Shown: in pieces, positions 10,422 to 20,330 of the stretch
How positions within the stretch are numbered: the stretch's first letter is position 1
How the letters are laid out: each line of letters begins with the position of its first letter
NCBI GenBank assembly: GCA_963702955.1
Contig: OY969774.1
Location: 930,001 to 994,000, forward strand
Length of the DNA stretch: 64,000 bases
From: VRUE01 sp963702955
GTDB taxonomy: Bacteria > Actinomycetota > Thermoleophilia > Solirubrobacterales > 70-9
Direction of reading: 5' to 3'
Program-made: the position numbers and the translations under genes
Notes under the pieces: generated by a model
Seen by the model: only the letters and a program-made list of their open reading frames with translations
What the model was told of the DNA's origin: nothing
Databases searched by the model: none

Positions 10422-11574
<1,153 letters not shown>

Positions 11575-11578
<4 letters not shown>

Positions 11579-12210
11579 CCAGCGCTAACGCTAGAGCCTT
11601 GCGCCGCCTCGAAGAAGGCGGTCATCGCCGCGTGATCCTTGCGACCCGGCTCGGACTCGACCCCGCTGGCGACGTCGACCGCGTAAGGATGCGCGGTCGC
11701 GATCGCCTCGGCGACGTTCTCGGGCCGCAGCCCACCGGCGAGGATCGCCGGAATCTCAGACCGCCGCTCGCGCAGCAGCCCCCAGTCGAACGACTCGCCG
11801 GTCCCGCCCCAGAGCCCGTTCCCGCGCCGGTCGAACAGGTGAAAGTCGGTCCGCAGCGCCTCGGCCGCATGAATGTCCGCAGCGCTGGCCACATGCACGG
11901 CCTTGATCACCTTGACCCCGGTTTTCCGCGCCACCTCGCCGCAGAAAGCCGGCCCCTCGTTCCCGTTCAGCTGCACCATCGTCAGCCCGGCGTCCTCGAC
12001 CGCCTTGGCGACCTCGCCCAACTCCGGATTCACGAACACCCCCACGACCTCGCACTTCCTGCGAAACGCAGACCCGATCCGCACAGCCTCGGCGGCCTCC
12101 ACAGCCCGAGGGCTCTCGGCAAAATGGATCAGCCCAATCGCCCACGCGCCGAGCCGAACCGCCTCGGCGGCGTCGTCGATATTCGTGATCCCGCAGAACT
12201 TGACCCGCAT
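11575..12210 (-). CDS. trpF: Phosphoribosylanthranilate isomerase
   Basis: This 211-residue TIM-barrel enzyme catalyses the Amadori rearrangement of phosphoribosylanthranilate. The N-terminal VKFCGITN contains the catalytic cysteine; DFHLFDRRGNGLWGGTGESF holds the catalytic aspartate and phosphate-binding loop; ILAGGLRPENV and VASGVES follow. It overlaps trpB by ATGA. A 16-bp palindrome lies 12 bases upstream of the start, between trpF and htrA. Confidence 0.93.
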
Positions 12211-12221
12211 ACACGCAGAGT

Positions 12222-12237
12222 ACGGGAGCGCTCCCGT
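12222..12237. promoter_or_regulatory. 16-bp perfect palindrome upstream of trpF, possible LacI-type operator
   Basis: ACGGGAGCGCTCCCGT is a perfect palindrome between htrA and trpF. Its 12-base core GGGAGCGCTCCC equals the core of the Streptomyces CebR (LacI-family) operator. No T-run follows, so termination is unlikely. It may be a repressor site for a promoter serving trpFBA, or a chance G+C-rich palindrome. Confidence 0.4.
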
Positions 12238-12261
12238 CAGGTGGGGATCGGACCCCCCGCC

Positions 12262-13488
12262 CTACCGAGCAGGCGATTCGGCTGCTTCGGTGGAAGAAGG
12301 TCGCACCCCGAGCGTCACGGCGATGTCCTGGCTCTTGCCTTCGCGATCGACCGTAAGCGTCATCTTTTCGCCCGGCTTCGCTTCGTTGACCGCGTTGATC
12401 ACTTCTTCCATCCCGACGACCCTCTTGCCGTCAACCTTTGTGATGATGTCGCCGCCGAGCCTGATGCTGGCGCCTTCGATCGTCGCCGAGGTGTCGCCGC
12501 CCTTGACGCCCGCCTTGTCGGCCGGGCCGCCTTTGACGACTTCGTTGACCAGCACACCTTCTTCGACCGGCAGCTTCAGCGCCTGCGCCAGTTCGGCGGT
12601 GACGCTGCCGCCGCTGATCCCGAGGTAGGCGTGCTTGACTTCGCCGTGCTCCTCGATCTGCTTGACGACTTCGCGCGCCGTGTCGATCGGGATCGCGAAG
12701 CCGATGCCGACGTTGCCGTTGCTGCCGCCGGTCTGAATCTGCGAGTTGATCCCGATCACGGCGCCCGAGGAGTCGATCAGCGGCCCGCCGGAGTTGCCGG
12801 GGTTGATCGCCGCGTCGGTCTGGATCACGTGCGAGATCGACCAGCCGTTGGGCGCCTGGATCTGGCGCTGCAGGGCCGAGACGATGCCGCTGGTCACGGT
12901 GCGGTCGAGACCGAACGGGTTGCCGATCGCGACCACCGATTCGCCGACCTCGACCTTCTTCGAGTCGCCCAACGCCAGCGGATGCAGGTCTTCGGCCGGC
13001 GTGTCGACCTTCAGCAGGGCGATGTCGGTCGCCGGGTCGGTGCCGACCACTTCGGCTTCGTAGCTCTTGTCCGAGGAGCCGAGTTTGACCTCGACCTTGG
13101 TCGCTTCTTCGACCACGTGGTTGTTGGTGACGATGTGGCCTTCGGTGTCGATCAGGAAGCCGGAGCCGGTCGCGGTCGCGGTGCCGCCGCCTTCGGGTTC
13201 GCCGAACGGGCTCAGGCTCGGCGCTTCCTGCGCCGGCCGTTGAGCCGAGATGAAAGCCACTCCCTGGCCGTCGCTGCGGTAGATCTGGTTGACGACGTTC
13301 GTGGTGTCCCCACCTTCCTTGGCGTCAACCGGTGCGGCCAGGGGCTGCGCGACGGTCACGGTGGAGCCGCTGTCGGAGGACTTGATCAGGCCGCCGGCGA
13401 TCGCGATCCAGCCGAAGGCGGCGACCACCGCCCCGCCCAGCAGGGCGGAGCCGAAGGGAGTGCGGAAGAAGCGCTTTGCTCTGCTCAT
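12262..13488 (-). CDS. HtrA/DegP-type serine protease with PDZ domain
   Basis: This 408-residue membrane-anchored S1C protease handles misfolded envelope proteins. A short cytoplasmic N-terminus precedes a membrane segment (about 13-33), then an acidic/Ala linker, the protease domain and a C-terminal PDZ domain (about 300-395). The catalytic triad is His124 (TNNHVV), Asp155 (ATDIALL) and Ser233 (GNSGGP). ATG 13488 was chosen because MSRAKRFFRTPFG gives the usual basic start before the membrane anchor. It is unusually placed between trpC and trpF, and uses GAA codons more freely than its neighbours. Confidence 0.92.
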   Translation of the reverse strand: MSRAKRFFRTPFGSALLGGAVVAAFGWIAIAGGLIKSSDSGSTVTVAQPLAAPVDAKEGGDTTNVVNQIYRSDGQGVAFISAQRPAQEAPSLSPFGEPEGGGTATATGSGFLIDTEGHIVTNNHVVEEATKVEVKLGSSDKSYEAEVVGTDPATDIALLKVDTPAEDLHPLALGDSKKVEVGESVVAIGNPFGLDRTVTSGIVSALQRQIQAPNGWSISHVIQTDAAINPGNSGGPLIDSSGAVIGINSQIQTGGSNGNVGIGFAIPIDTAREVVKQIEEHGEVKHAYLGISGGSVTAELAQALKLPVEEGVLVNEVVKGGPADKAGVKGGDTSATIEGASIRLGGDIITKVDGKRVVGMEEVINAVNEAKPGEKMTLTVDREGKSQDIAVTLGVRPSSTEAAESPAR

Positions 13489-13562
13489 CGGCGGGAATCG
13501 TGGCGGGCAGCCCTGAGCCACCGGTTAATGCTCATGAAAGATTTCCTAAAGACGACCGGAGG

Positions 13563-14363
13563 TCAGGGAAGGTAGTGCTCGCGCGTGCCCTCGTCGGCAC
13601 CGGTCAACTCGCGGGTCAGCGCCTCGGGATCGGCGGCACTCATCAGCGCCGAGCCGATCAGCACCGCGTCGACCCCGACCCGCTCCAGCTCCTCCAGCTC
13701 GGCGCGGGAGGAGATGCCGCTCTCGGCGACCACGGTCTTCCCGGCCGGCACGTCCGGCATCAGCTCGTAGGTGATCGAGACGTTGACCGTGCCTTCGTCG
13801 AGGTTGCGGTTGTTGATCCCGATCACGTCGGCGTCGAGCAGCAGCGCCCGCTCCAGCTCCTCGCCGTCGTGGACCTCGATCAGGCAGTCGAGGTCGAGCC
13901 CGCGCGCCAGCTCGTACATCTCCGCCAGCTCGCGGTCCTCAAGGGCGCGGACGATCAGCAGGACCGCGTCGGCTCCGTTCACGGCCGCCTCGTAGAGCTG
14001 GTAGGGGTCGACGATGAAGTCCTTGCGCAGGATCGGCAGGCTGCAGGCGGCGCGGGCGCCCCGCAGATCCTCCAGCGAGCCGCCGAAATGAAGCTGGTCG
14101 GTGAGAACCGAGAGCGCGGCCGCGCCGCCGCGCTCGTAGGCGCCGACCTGGTCGGCGACCGCCGCCGTGGCGGCAATCTCCCCGGCGCTCGGCGACTGCC
14201 GCTTGAACTCGGCGATCAGCGAGAGGCCGGGGCGAACCAGGGCCTCGCTGAAGGGACGGTCCTCGCCACGGCCGGGAAGCCTCGACTCGAGGTCCGCCTG
14301 CGGCGTCTCTGTGCGGCGTTCCTCCACCCCCGTGCGGGCAGCGGCGATGAGCTGCTCGATCAT
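13563..14363 (-). CDS. trpC: Indole-3-glycerol phosphate synthase
   Basis: This 266-residue enzyme closes the indole ring from CdRP. Conserved parts are LIAEFKRQSPSAGEI (catalytic Lys), VLTDQLHFGGSLEDL, LPILRKDFIVDPYQLYEA (second catalytic Lys), LIEVHDGEEL and IGINNRNLDEGTV. ATG 14363 gives the usual length; a GTG two codons upstream is possible. It is 20 bases downstream of trpD and is followed by htrA. Confidence 0.95.
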   Translation of the reverse strand: MIEQLIAAARTGVEERRTETPQADLESRLPGRGEDRPFSEALVRPGLSLIAEFKRQSPSAGEIAATAAVADQVGAYERGGAAALSVLTDQLHFGGSLEDLRGARAACSLPILRKDFIVDPYQLYEAAVNGADAVLLIVRALEDRELAEMYELARGLDLDCLIEVHDGEELERALLLDADVIGINNRNLDEGTVNVSITYELMPDVPAGKTVVAESGISSRAELEELERVGVDAVLIGSALMSAADPEALTRELTGADEGTREHYLP

Positions 14364-14383
14364 TCCCACTGAGACTGCAAAGC

Positions 14384-15412
14384 CTAGTCGCCCAGCGCGG
14401 CGGTCGTTGCAATCAGCCGCTCGAGCAGCTCGCGGGCGGCACCGTCGTCGACCGCCGCGGCGGCTTTCTCGACCCCCTCGCCGAGGCTTGCGGCGAGACC
14501 GCCGACGTAGATCGCGGCGCCGGCGTTGAGCAGGACCAGGTCGCGGCGCGGACCGCTCTCGCCGGCCAGCACGGCGCGCGAGGCGGCGGCGTTCTCCTCC
14601 GGCGAGCCGCCGGCCACCTGCTCCAGCTCCGCCTCGGTGAGGCCGAACTCGCCCGGCTCGACGAACCACTCCTCGGTGCCGCCCTCGGCGACCTCGATCA
14701 CCCGGGTGCGGGCGGAGATCGAGAGCTCGTCGACCCCGTCCTCGGCGGCGACGACCATCGCCCGCTCGCTGCCCAGCCCGACCAGCGCCTCGGCGATCGT
14801 CTCCTGGTAGTGGCGGTCGGAGACGCCGAGCAGCTGTCGCCTGGCGCCGGCCGGATTGGTCAGCGGGCCGAGGAAGTTGAAGATCGTCCGCACCCCGAGC
14901 TGCTTGCGCACCGGCACGACGTGCGCCATCGCCGCGTGGTGGCGCGGCGCGAACATGAAGCCGAAGCCGACCTCGTCGATGCAGCGGCCGACCTGCTCGG
15001 GCGTCAGCTCGATGTCGACGCCGAGTACCTCCAGCAGGTCGGCGGAGCCGCAGCGGCTGGTGTTGGAGCGGTTGCCGTGCTTGGCGACCGCGCAGCCGGC
15101 GCCGGCGGCGACCAGCGCCGCCGTGGTCGAGACGTTGAAGGTCGAGGGGCCGCCGCCGGTGCCGGCAGTGTCAACCAGGTCCTCGCGCGATGTCCGCACC
15201 GGCGTCGCCAGCGCCCGCATCGTCCGCGCCAGCCCGACCAGCTCGGGCACCGTCTCCCCCTTCGCCCGCAGGGCGATCAGGAAGGCCGCGGTCTGCACCT
15301 CGCTGCTGCGTCCCTCCATGATCTCGGCCAGGACCGCGGCGGCGTGGTCGGCGGTCAGGTGATCGCCGGCGCAGACCGCGTCGATCGCCCGGCTGAGGAC
15401 GTCGTTGGTCAT
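14384..15412 (-). CDS. trpD: Anthranilate phosphoribosyltransferase
   Basis: This 342-residue enzyme joins anthranilate to PRPP. It has the PRPP loop DTAGTGGGPSTFNVST, then KHGNRSNTSRCGSADLLE and the substrate region FMFAPRHHAAM with IFNFLGPLTNPA. The usual NRSVSS motif reads NRSNTS here, a mild variant. It overlaps trpG by four bases (ATGA). Confidence 0.95.
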   Translation of the reverse strand: MTNDVLSRAIDAVCAGDHLTADHAAAVLAEIMEGRSSEVQTAAFLIALRAKGETVPELVGLARTMRALATPVRTSREDLVDTAGTGGGPSTFNVSTTAALVAAGAGCAVAKHGNRSNTSRCGSADLLEVLGVDIELTPEQVGRCIDEVGFGFMFAPRHHAAMAHVVPVRKQLGVRTIFNFLGPLTNPAGARRQLLGVSDRHYQETIAEALVGLGSERAMVVAAEDGVDELSISARTRVIEVAEGGTEEWFVEPGEFGLTEAELEQVAGGSPEENAAASRAVLAGESGPRRDLVLLNAGAAIYVGGLAASLGEGVEKAAAAVDDGAARELLERLIATTAALGD

Positions 15413-15981
15413 CGCGCGATTCCCCGCTCGAGGAAGTTCGCCAGCAGGTGTTTGCCCTGCGGAGTCAGCACCGACTCGGGGTGGAACTGGACTCCCTCGG
15501 CCGGCAGCTCGCGGTGGCGGGCGCCCATCACCACCTCGCCGAGGCTGGCGCTCAGCTCCAGCTCGTCCGGCAGGTCGGGGTCGGCGACCAGCGAGTGGTA
15601 GCGGCCGGCGACCAGCGGGCTCGGCAGCCCGGCGTAGACCGCCTTGCCGTCGTGGACCACCTCGGCGTCCTTGCCGTGGACCGGCTCGCCCTGGACGGTT
15701 CGCCCGCCGAACGCCTCGACCAGCGACTGGTGGCCGAGGCAGACGCCGAGCACCGGCGTGCCCGCCTCGGCGAAGGCGCGGATCGCCTCGACCGAGACGC
15801 CGGCCTCGGCCGGCGTGCAGGGACCGGGCGAGACGACGAGGCGGTCGGCGCCGCGCGCCAGCAGCTCGGCGGCGGTCGCCTTGTCGTTGCGGACCACCTC
15901 GACCTCCGCCCCCAGCTCGCCCAGGTACTGGACGAGGTTGTAGGTGAAGCTGTCGTAGTTGTCGACGATCAGGACCTTCAT
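15409..15981 (-). CDS. trpG: Anthranilate synthase component II (glutamine amidotransferase)
   Basis: This 190-residue class I amidotransferase supplies ammonia to TrpE and may also serve folate synthesis. The start MKVLIVDNYDSFTYNLVQYL is diagnostic, with oxyanion-region SPGPCTP, nucleophile Cys81 in GVCLGHQ, and His-Glu in GVQFHPES. It overlaps trpE and trpD by four bases each, implying coupled translation. Confidence 0.95.
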   Translation of the reverse strand: MKVLIVDNYDSFTYNLVQYLGELGAEVEVVRNDKATAAELLARGADRLVVSPGPCTPAEAGVSVEAIRAFAEAGTPVLGVCLGHQSLVEAFGGRTVQGEPVHGKDAEVVHDGKAVYAGLPSPLVAGRYHSLVADPDLPDELELSASLGEVVMGARHRELPAEGVQFHPESVLTPQGKHLLANFLERGIAR

Positions 15982-17489
15982 GGCCAGTCCGGCTGCTCGC
16001 AGGCCAGCTCGACCGCGCGGAAGACCGCCTTGGCCTTGTTGACCGACTCGTTGTACTCGTAGGCCGGCTTCGCGTCGGCGACGGTGCCGCCGCCGGCCTG
16101 GACGTGGATCCGGCCGTCCTTGGCGACCACGGTGCGGATGTGGATCGCCGTGTCGAGATCGCCGTTCCAGGAGAGATAGCCGATCGCCCCGCCGTAGGAG
16201 CAGCGCTTGACCGGCTCGAGCTCGTCGATGATCTGCATCGCCCGCACCTTCGGCGCGCCGGAGAGCGTCCCCACCGGCAGGGCAGAACGGACCACGTCCA
16301 TCGCCGTCACCCCCTCGCGCAGGCGGCCAGACACCTGGCTGACGATGTGGAGGACGTGCGAGTAGGTCTCGACCACCATCAGCTCGTCGACGCTGACCGA
16401 GCCGTACTCGCAGACGCGGCCGAGGTCGTTGCGGCCGAGGTCGACCAGCATCACGTGCTCGGCCCGCTCCTTGGGGTCGTTGACCAGCCGCTCGGCGAGG
16501 CGGCGGTCCTCCTCCTCGCTGCGGCCGCGCGGCGAGGTGCCGGCGATCGGCCGGGTCGTGACCTTCCGCCCCTCGACCGTGACCAGCGGCTCGGGCGAGG
16601 CGCCGGCGATCTGGAAGTCGCCGAACTCGAGGAAGTACATGTAGGGGGAGGGATTGACGGCGCGCAGGCCGCGGTAGACCGAGAAAGCCTCGACCCGGGC
16701 CGGCGCCGAGAAGCGCTGCGAGGGGACGACCTGGAAGGCGTCGCCGGCATAGACGTACTCGATGATCCGGGAGACCATCGCTTCGAACTCCTCGCGGGTC
16801 ATGTTCGACTCGAACCGCGGCGGCTCGGCCAGGGCCGGGCGCTCGGGCAGCGGCACGGCGCCGCGCAGGCGGGCGCGCACGTCGGCGATCGCCGCCACCG
16901 CGCGCTCGTAGGCGGCGTCGATCCCGCCCTCGTCGTCGGCGAAGGCGGGGGCCATCACTGTCAGTTCGTGGCGCAGGTGATCGAAGGCGAGCAGCACGTC
17001 GGTCACCATCAGCGCCATGTCGGGCAGCCCGAGCGGGTCGGGGTTCGGCTCGCCGAGCGGCTCGACCGTGCGGACCAGGTCATAGCCGAAGAAGCCGACC
17101 GCGCCGCCGGCGAACGGCGGCAGGCCCTCGACCGGCGCCGGCCGGAAGCGGGCCATGTACTCGGCGACGGCGGCGTAGGGATCGGCGGCCTCGCGATCGG
17201 CCTCGCCGGCCTCCGACAGCACCCCGTCGCTCCAGCGCAGCAGCGAGCGCGGCCGGATGCCGACGAACGAGTAGCGGCCGACCTGGCCCTGCTCGGCCGA
17301 CTCGAGCAGGAAGCAGGGCGCTCCCTCGGGCTCGCCGGCGCGCAGCTTGAGGAAGGCCGAAACGGGCGTCTCGCAGTCGTCGACGAAGGTCGCGCGGAGC
17401 GGCACGACGTTGCCCTCCGCAGCCAGCTCGCGCGCCTCCTCCAGGCTCGGCTCGATCTTCACCTCGGCGATGTCAGCCGCGACGGCCAT
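15978..17489 (-). CDS. trpE: Anthranilate synthase component I
   Basis: This 503-residue enzyme converts chorismate to anthranilate with TrpG. The N-terminal LLESAEQGQVGRYSFVG is the tryptophan-feedback site region. The chorismate-binding domain (about 240-490) has IAGTSPRGRSEEEDRRLAER, LVDLGRNDLGRV, GTLSGAPKVRAM and QAGGGTVADA. Feedback inhibition by tryptophan is therefore likely. It overlaps hisIE by 17 bases. Confidence 0.95.
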   Translation of the reverse strand: MAVAADIAEVKIEPSLEEARELAAEGNVVPLRATFVDDCETPVSAFLKLRAGEPEGAPCFLLESAEQGQVGRYSFVGIRPRSLLRWSDGVLSEAGEADREAADPYAAVAEYMARFRPAPVEGLPPFAGGAVGFFGYDLVRTVEPLGEPNPDPLGLPDMALMVTDVLLAFDHLRHELTVMAPAFADDEGGIDAAYERAVAAIADVRARLRGAVPLPERPALAEPPRFESNMTREEFEAMVSRIIEYVYAGDAFQVVPSQRFSAPARVEAFSVYRGLRAVNPSPYMYFLEFGDFQIAGASPEPLVTVEGRKVTTRPIAGTSPRGRSEEEDRRLAERLVNDPKERAEHVMLVDLGRNDLGRVCEYGSVSVDELMVVETYSHVLHIVSQVSGRLREGVTAMDVVRSALPVGTLSGAPKVRAMQIIDELEPVKRCSYGGAIGYLSWNGDLDTAIHIRTVVAKDGRIHVQAGGGTVADAKPAYEYNESVNKAKAVFRAVELACEQPDWP

Positions 17490-18084
17490 TCAGCACCTCC
17501 ATCGCCGCGCTCAGCGGCACCCCGCGCGAGGTCAGCAGCACGCTGAGGTGGTAGAGCAGGTCGGCGGCCTCTTCGGCGACCCGCTCGTCGGTCTCCTCGC
17601 GCGCCGCCCGCACCACCTCCTCGGCCTCCTCCTCGACCTTCTCGCCGATCAGCTTCGGGTCGTCGAGCAGCTCCACCGTGTAGCTGCCCGCGGGCCGCTC
17701 GGCGGCGCGGCTGCGCAGGGTCCGCTGCAGCGCGGCGAGCGCTTCGTAGGCCGGCGGCGCCGGCTCGCCGTCCCCCAGCTCGCGGTAGAAGCAGGATCGC
17801 TCGCCCGTGTGGCAGGCAGGCCCGGTCGGCTCGACCAGGGCGACGATCGCGTCGCCGTCGCAGTCGTAGCGCAGCTGGCGCAGCTTCAACACGTTGCCCG
17901 ACTCTTCGCCTTTGCGCCAGATCTTCCCCCGCGAGCGGCTGAAGAAGTGCATCTCCCCCGTATCGACCGTCAGCCGCAGCGACTCCTCATTCACGTAGGC
18001 CAGCGTCAGCACCTCGCCGCTGTCGGCGTCTTGCGCCACGCATGGCACCAGCCCCCGCTCATCGAACCGGATCTCGTCGAACAT
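17473..18084 (-). CDS. hisIE: Bifunctional phosphoribosyl-AMP cyclohydrolase / phosphoribosyl-ATP pyrophosphatase
   Basis: This 203-residue fusion catalyses histidine-pathway steps two and three. HisI (about 1-105) shows VAQDADSGEVLTLAYVNEES, FFSRSRGKIWRKGEESGN and metal-binding DCDGDA with CHTGERSCFY. HisE (about 110-203) shows IGEKVEEEAEEVVRAA and EEAADLLYHLSVLL. It lies 17 bases after era and overlaps trpE, so the first gene of this trp cluster is a histidine gene. Confidence 0.94.
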   Translation of the reverse strand: MFDEIRFDERGLVPCVAQDADSGEVLTLAYVNEESLRLTVDTGEMHFFSRSRGKIWRKGEESGNVLKLRQLRYDCDGDAIVALVEPTGPACHTGERSCFYRELGDGEPAPPAYEALAALQRTLRSRAAERPAGSYTVELLDDPKLIGEKVEEEAEEVVRAAREETDERVAEEAADLLYHLSVLLTSRGVPLSAAMEVLNGRRG

Positions 18085-18101
18085 CAGGGCATCGTAGATG
18101 C

Positions 18102-18995
18102 CTACTCGATGCCGAGCCGGTCGAGCAGCCCCTCGTCGCGGCGCCAGTGACTGCGGACGCGGACCTGGAGCTCGAGGTGGACCTTGGCGCCCAGCTCGGC
18201 TTCGAGCGAGCGGCGGGCCGCCGTGCCGATCTCTTCGACCTTGGCGCCGCCCTTGCCGATCAGGATGCCCTTTTGCGACTCGGTCTCCGCCCAGACCTCG
18301 GCGCGGACCGTGACCAGGCCGTCCTCGCGGGGGTCCACCTCCTTGACCTGGACCTCGACCGAGTGGGGGATCTCGTCACGGGTCCGGTTCAACACCTGCT
18401 CGCGGATCAGCTCGGCCAGCATCGTCTCCCCCGGCTGGTCGCTGTGCTCCTCGGGCGGGTAGAGGTAGGGGCCCTCGGGCATCAGCTCGCTGAGGCGCTC
18501 GACCAGTGCCTCGAGGCCCTCGCCGCTGCGGGCGCTGATCGGGAAGACCTCGTCGACGCCCTCCAGCTCCGCCGCCTCGGACAGCACCGGCACCAGCTCG
18601 TTGGGGCCGGTGCGGTCGACCTTGTTGACCGCGCAGATCGTCGGCAGGCCGGCGCCCGTGCCGAGCAGGGCGCGGGCGATGAAGCGGTCGCCGGGGCCGA
18701 TCCCCTGCTCGCCGTTGACGACCAGCAGGGCGAGGTCGGAGTCGGCCAGCTCGCGCTCGACCCGGTGCTGCATCCGCTCGGTCAGCACGTCGCGCGGCCG
18801 CTGCACCCCGGGCAGGTCGACGAGCACGAGCTGGCGGCCGGCGTCGAGGTCGGTGGCGATGCCGCGGATCGCCCGCCGCGTCGTCTGCGGCCGCATCGAG
18901 ACGATCGCCACGCGGCTGCCGACGATCGCGTTGACCAGGGTCGACTTGCCGACGTTGGGGCGCCCGGCCAGTCCGACGAACCCCGCCCTGGTCAT
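18102..18995 (-). CDS. era: GTPase Era
   Basis: This 297-residue GTPase acts in 16S rRNA maturation and 30S assembly. The G domain has G1 GRPNVGKSTLVNA, G3 region VLVDLPGVQRPRD (Leu replaces the usual Thr of DTPG) and G4 NKVD. The C-terminal KH domain shows AEVWAETESQKGILIGKGGAKVEEIG. It overlaps ybeY by four bases. Confidence 0.95.
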   Translation of the reverse strand: MTRAGFVGLAGRPNVGKSTLVNAIVGSRVAIVSMRPQTTRRAIRGIATDLDAGRQLVLVDLPGVQRPRDVLTERMQHRVERELADSDLALLVVNGEQGIGPGDRFIARALLGTGAGLPTICAVNKVDRTGPNELVPVLSEAAELEGVDEVFPISARSGEGLEALVERLSELMPEGPYLYPPEEHSDQPGETMLAELIREQVLNRTRDEIPHSVEVQVKEVDPREDGLVTVRAEVWAETESQKGILIGKGGAKVEEIGTAARRSLEAELGAKVHLELQVRVRSHWRRDEGLLDRLGIE

Positions 18996-19357
18996 CGCAG
19001 CGCCGCCAGCACGCGGCCCTGCAGGGCGAGCATCTCGCCGCCGTCGCTCTCGTGGTCGTAGCCGCAGAGGTGGAGGACGCCGTGGACGGCCGCCTCGGTC
19101 ACGTCCGAGCAGTGCTCGGGGCAGATCGCAACGTCGCCCAGCTCGCGCGGACCGGCGATCGCGCCGGCACCGTCAAGCGGGAAGGCAAGCACGTCGGTCG
19201 GCGCGTCGGTGCCGCGATGCTCGCGGTTCAACTTGCGGATCCGCCCGGCATCGACGATCTCCACCGCCAGGTGCCCGTCGCCGACCCCGGCCGCATCGAG
19301 CGCCGCCGCGACCGCCACGCGCAGCTCGGCCGGCACGTCGGCGAGGTCAGCCGCCAT
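18992..19357 (-). CDS. ybeY: rRNA maturation endonuclease YbeY
   Basis: This 121-residue zinc hydrolase is required for 16S rRNA 3'-end processing. The motif HGVLHLCGYDHESDGGEM supplies the three metal-binding histidines, and NREHRGTDAPTDVLAFPLD is family-typical. ATG 19357 overlaps the phoH stop by 11 bases; the order phoH-ybeY-era is widely conserved. Confidence 0.92.
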   Translation of the reverse strand: MAADLADVPAELRVAVAAALDAAGVGDGHLAVEIVDAGRIRKLNREHRGTDAPTDVLAFPLDGAGAIAGPRELGDVAICPEHCSDVTEAAVHGVLHLCGYDHESDGGEMLALQGRVLAALR

Positions 19358-20330
19358 CGGCGGCCGGCGGCCCGTCGCCCTGGCGCTCGGCGTGCTCGTC
19401 GTAGGCGGCGACGATCCGCTGCACCAGCTTGTGCCTGACGACGTCCTCGCCACCGAAGCAGATGAAGGAGATGTCCTGCACCCGGTCGAGAATGTCGCGG
19501 ACGACGACCAGGCCGGAGCGCTGGTCGGCGGGCAGGTCGATCTGGGTGATGTCGCCGGTGACGACCATCCGCGAGTTGAAGCCGAGCCGCGTCAGGAACA
19601 TCTTCATCTGCTCGGGGCTGGTGTTCTGCGCCTCGTCGAGGATCACGAAGGAGTCGTTCAGCGTGCGGCCGCGCATGAAGGCCAGCGGCGCGACCTCGAT
19701 CACGCCGCGCTCGAAGTAGCCGTTGACGCGGTCGGGGTCGAGCATGTCGTAGAGCGCGTCGAACAGCGGCCGCAGGTAAGGGTCGACCTTGGCCTGGATG
19801 TCACCGGGCAGGAAGCCGAGCCGCTCGCCCGCCTCGACCGCGGGCCGGGTGAGGATGATCCGCTGCACCTCGCGCTCGGCCAGGGCGTGGGCGGCCATCG
19901 CCACCGCGAGGAAGGTCTTGCCGGTGCCCGCCGGGCCGATCCCGAAGGTGATCGTCTGGCGGCGGATCGAGTTGACGTAGCGTTTCTGGTTCAGCGTCTT
20001 CGGCGCCACCTTGGTGTTGCGGTGCCGCCAGACCACGTCCTCGAGGATCTGCGCCGGGCTCTCGTCGGCGTCGAGCGCGCCGGTGACCGCTTCGATCGTC
20101 CCCGCCGCCACCTCGTGGCCCTGCTCGATCAGGTCGACCAGCTCGTCGACCACCGTCGCCGCGGTCTGCACGTCGCTGTCGTCGCCGTCGAGGGTGAGGA
20201 CGTTGCCGCGCAGGTGGAAGTCGCAGTCGAGCCGACCGCGCAGGGCGCGTAGCACCTCGTCCTCGGAGCCCGCCAGCTCGGCGGCGACGGTGTTGTCGAG
20301 GGTCAGCTGCCTACGCGCCAAGCCGCTCAC
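19347..20330 (-). CDS. phoH: PhoH-like ATPase
   Basis: This roughly 327-residue protein has an N-terminal KH-like part, an NQKRYVNSIRRQTITFGIGP lead-in, Walker A GPAGTGKTFLA, Walker B FVILDEAQNTSPEQ and VVTGDITQIDLP. PhoH proteins are linked to RNA metabolism and work next to YbeY. GTG 20330 is preferred because family similarity begins at about RRQLTLD; ATGs at 20369 and 20357 would add 9-13 residues overlapping the yqeY 3' end. Confidence 0.88.
   Translation of the reverse strand: MSGLARRQLTLDNTVAAELAGSEDEVLRALRGRLDCDFHLRGNVLTLDGDDSDVQTAATVVDELVDLIEQGHEVAAGTIEAVTGALDADESPAQILEDVVWRHRNTKVAPKTLNQKRYVNSIRRQTITFGIGPAGTGKTFLAVAMAAHALAEREVQRIILTRPAVEAGERLGFLPGDIQAKVDPYLRPLFDALYDMLDPDRVNGYFERGVIEVAPLAFMRGRTLNDSFVILDEAQNTSPEQMKMFLTRLGFNSRMVVTGDITQIDLPADQRSGLVVVRDILDRVQDISFICFGGEDVVRHKLVQRIVAAYDEHAERQGDGPPAADGG

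Noticed and set aside
18085..18101. trp leader, attenuator or T-box before hisIE-trpE
   Set aside because: Only 17 bases separate era and hisIE, too short for any leader; no T-box motif was seen before leuS or valS either.
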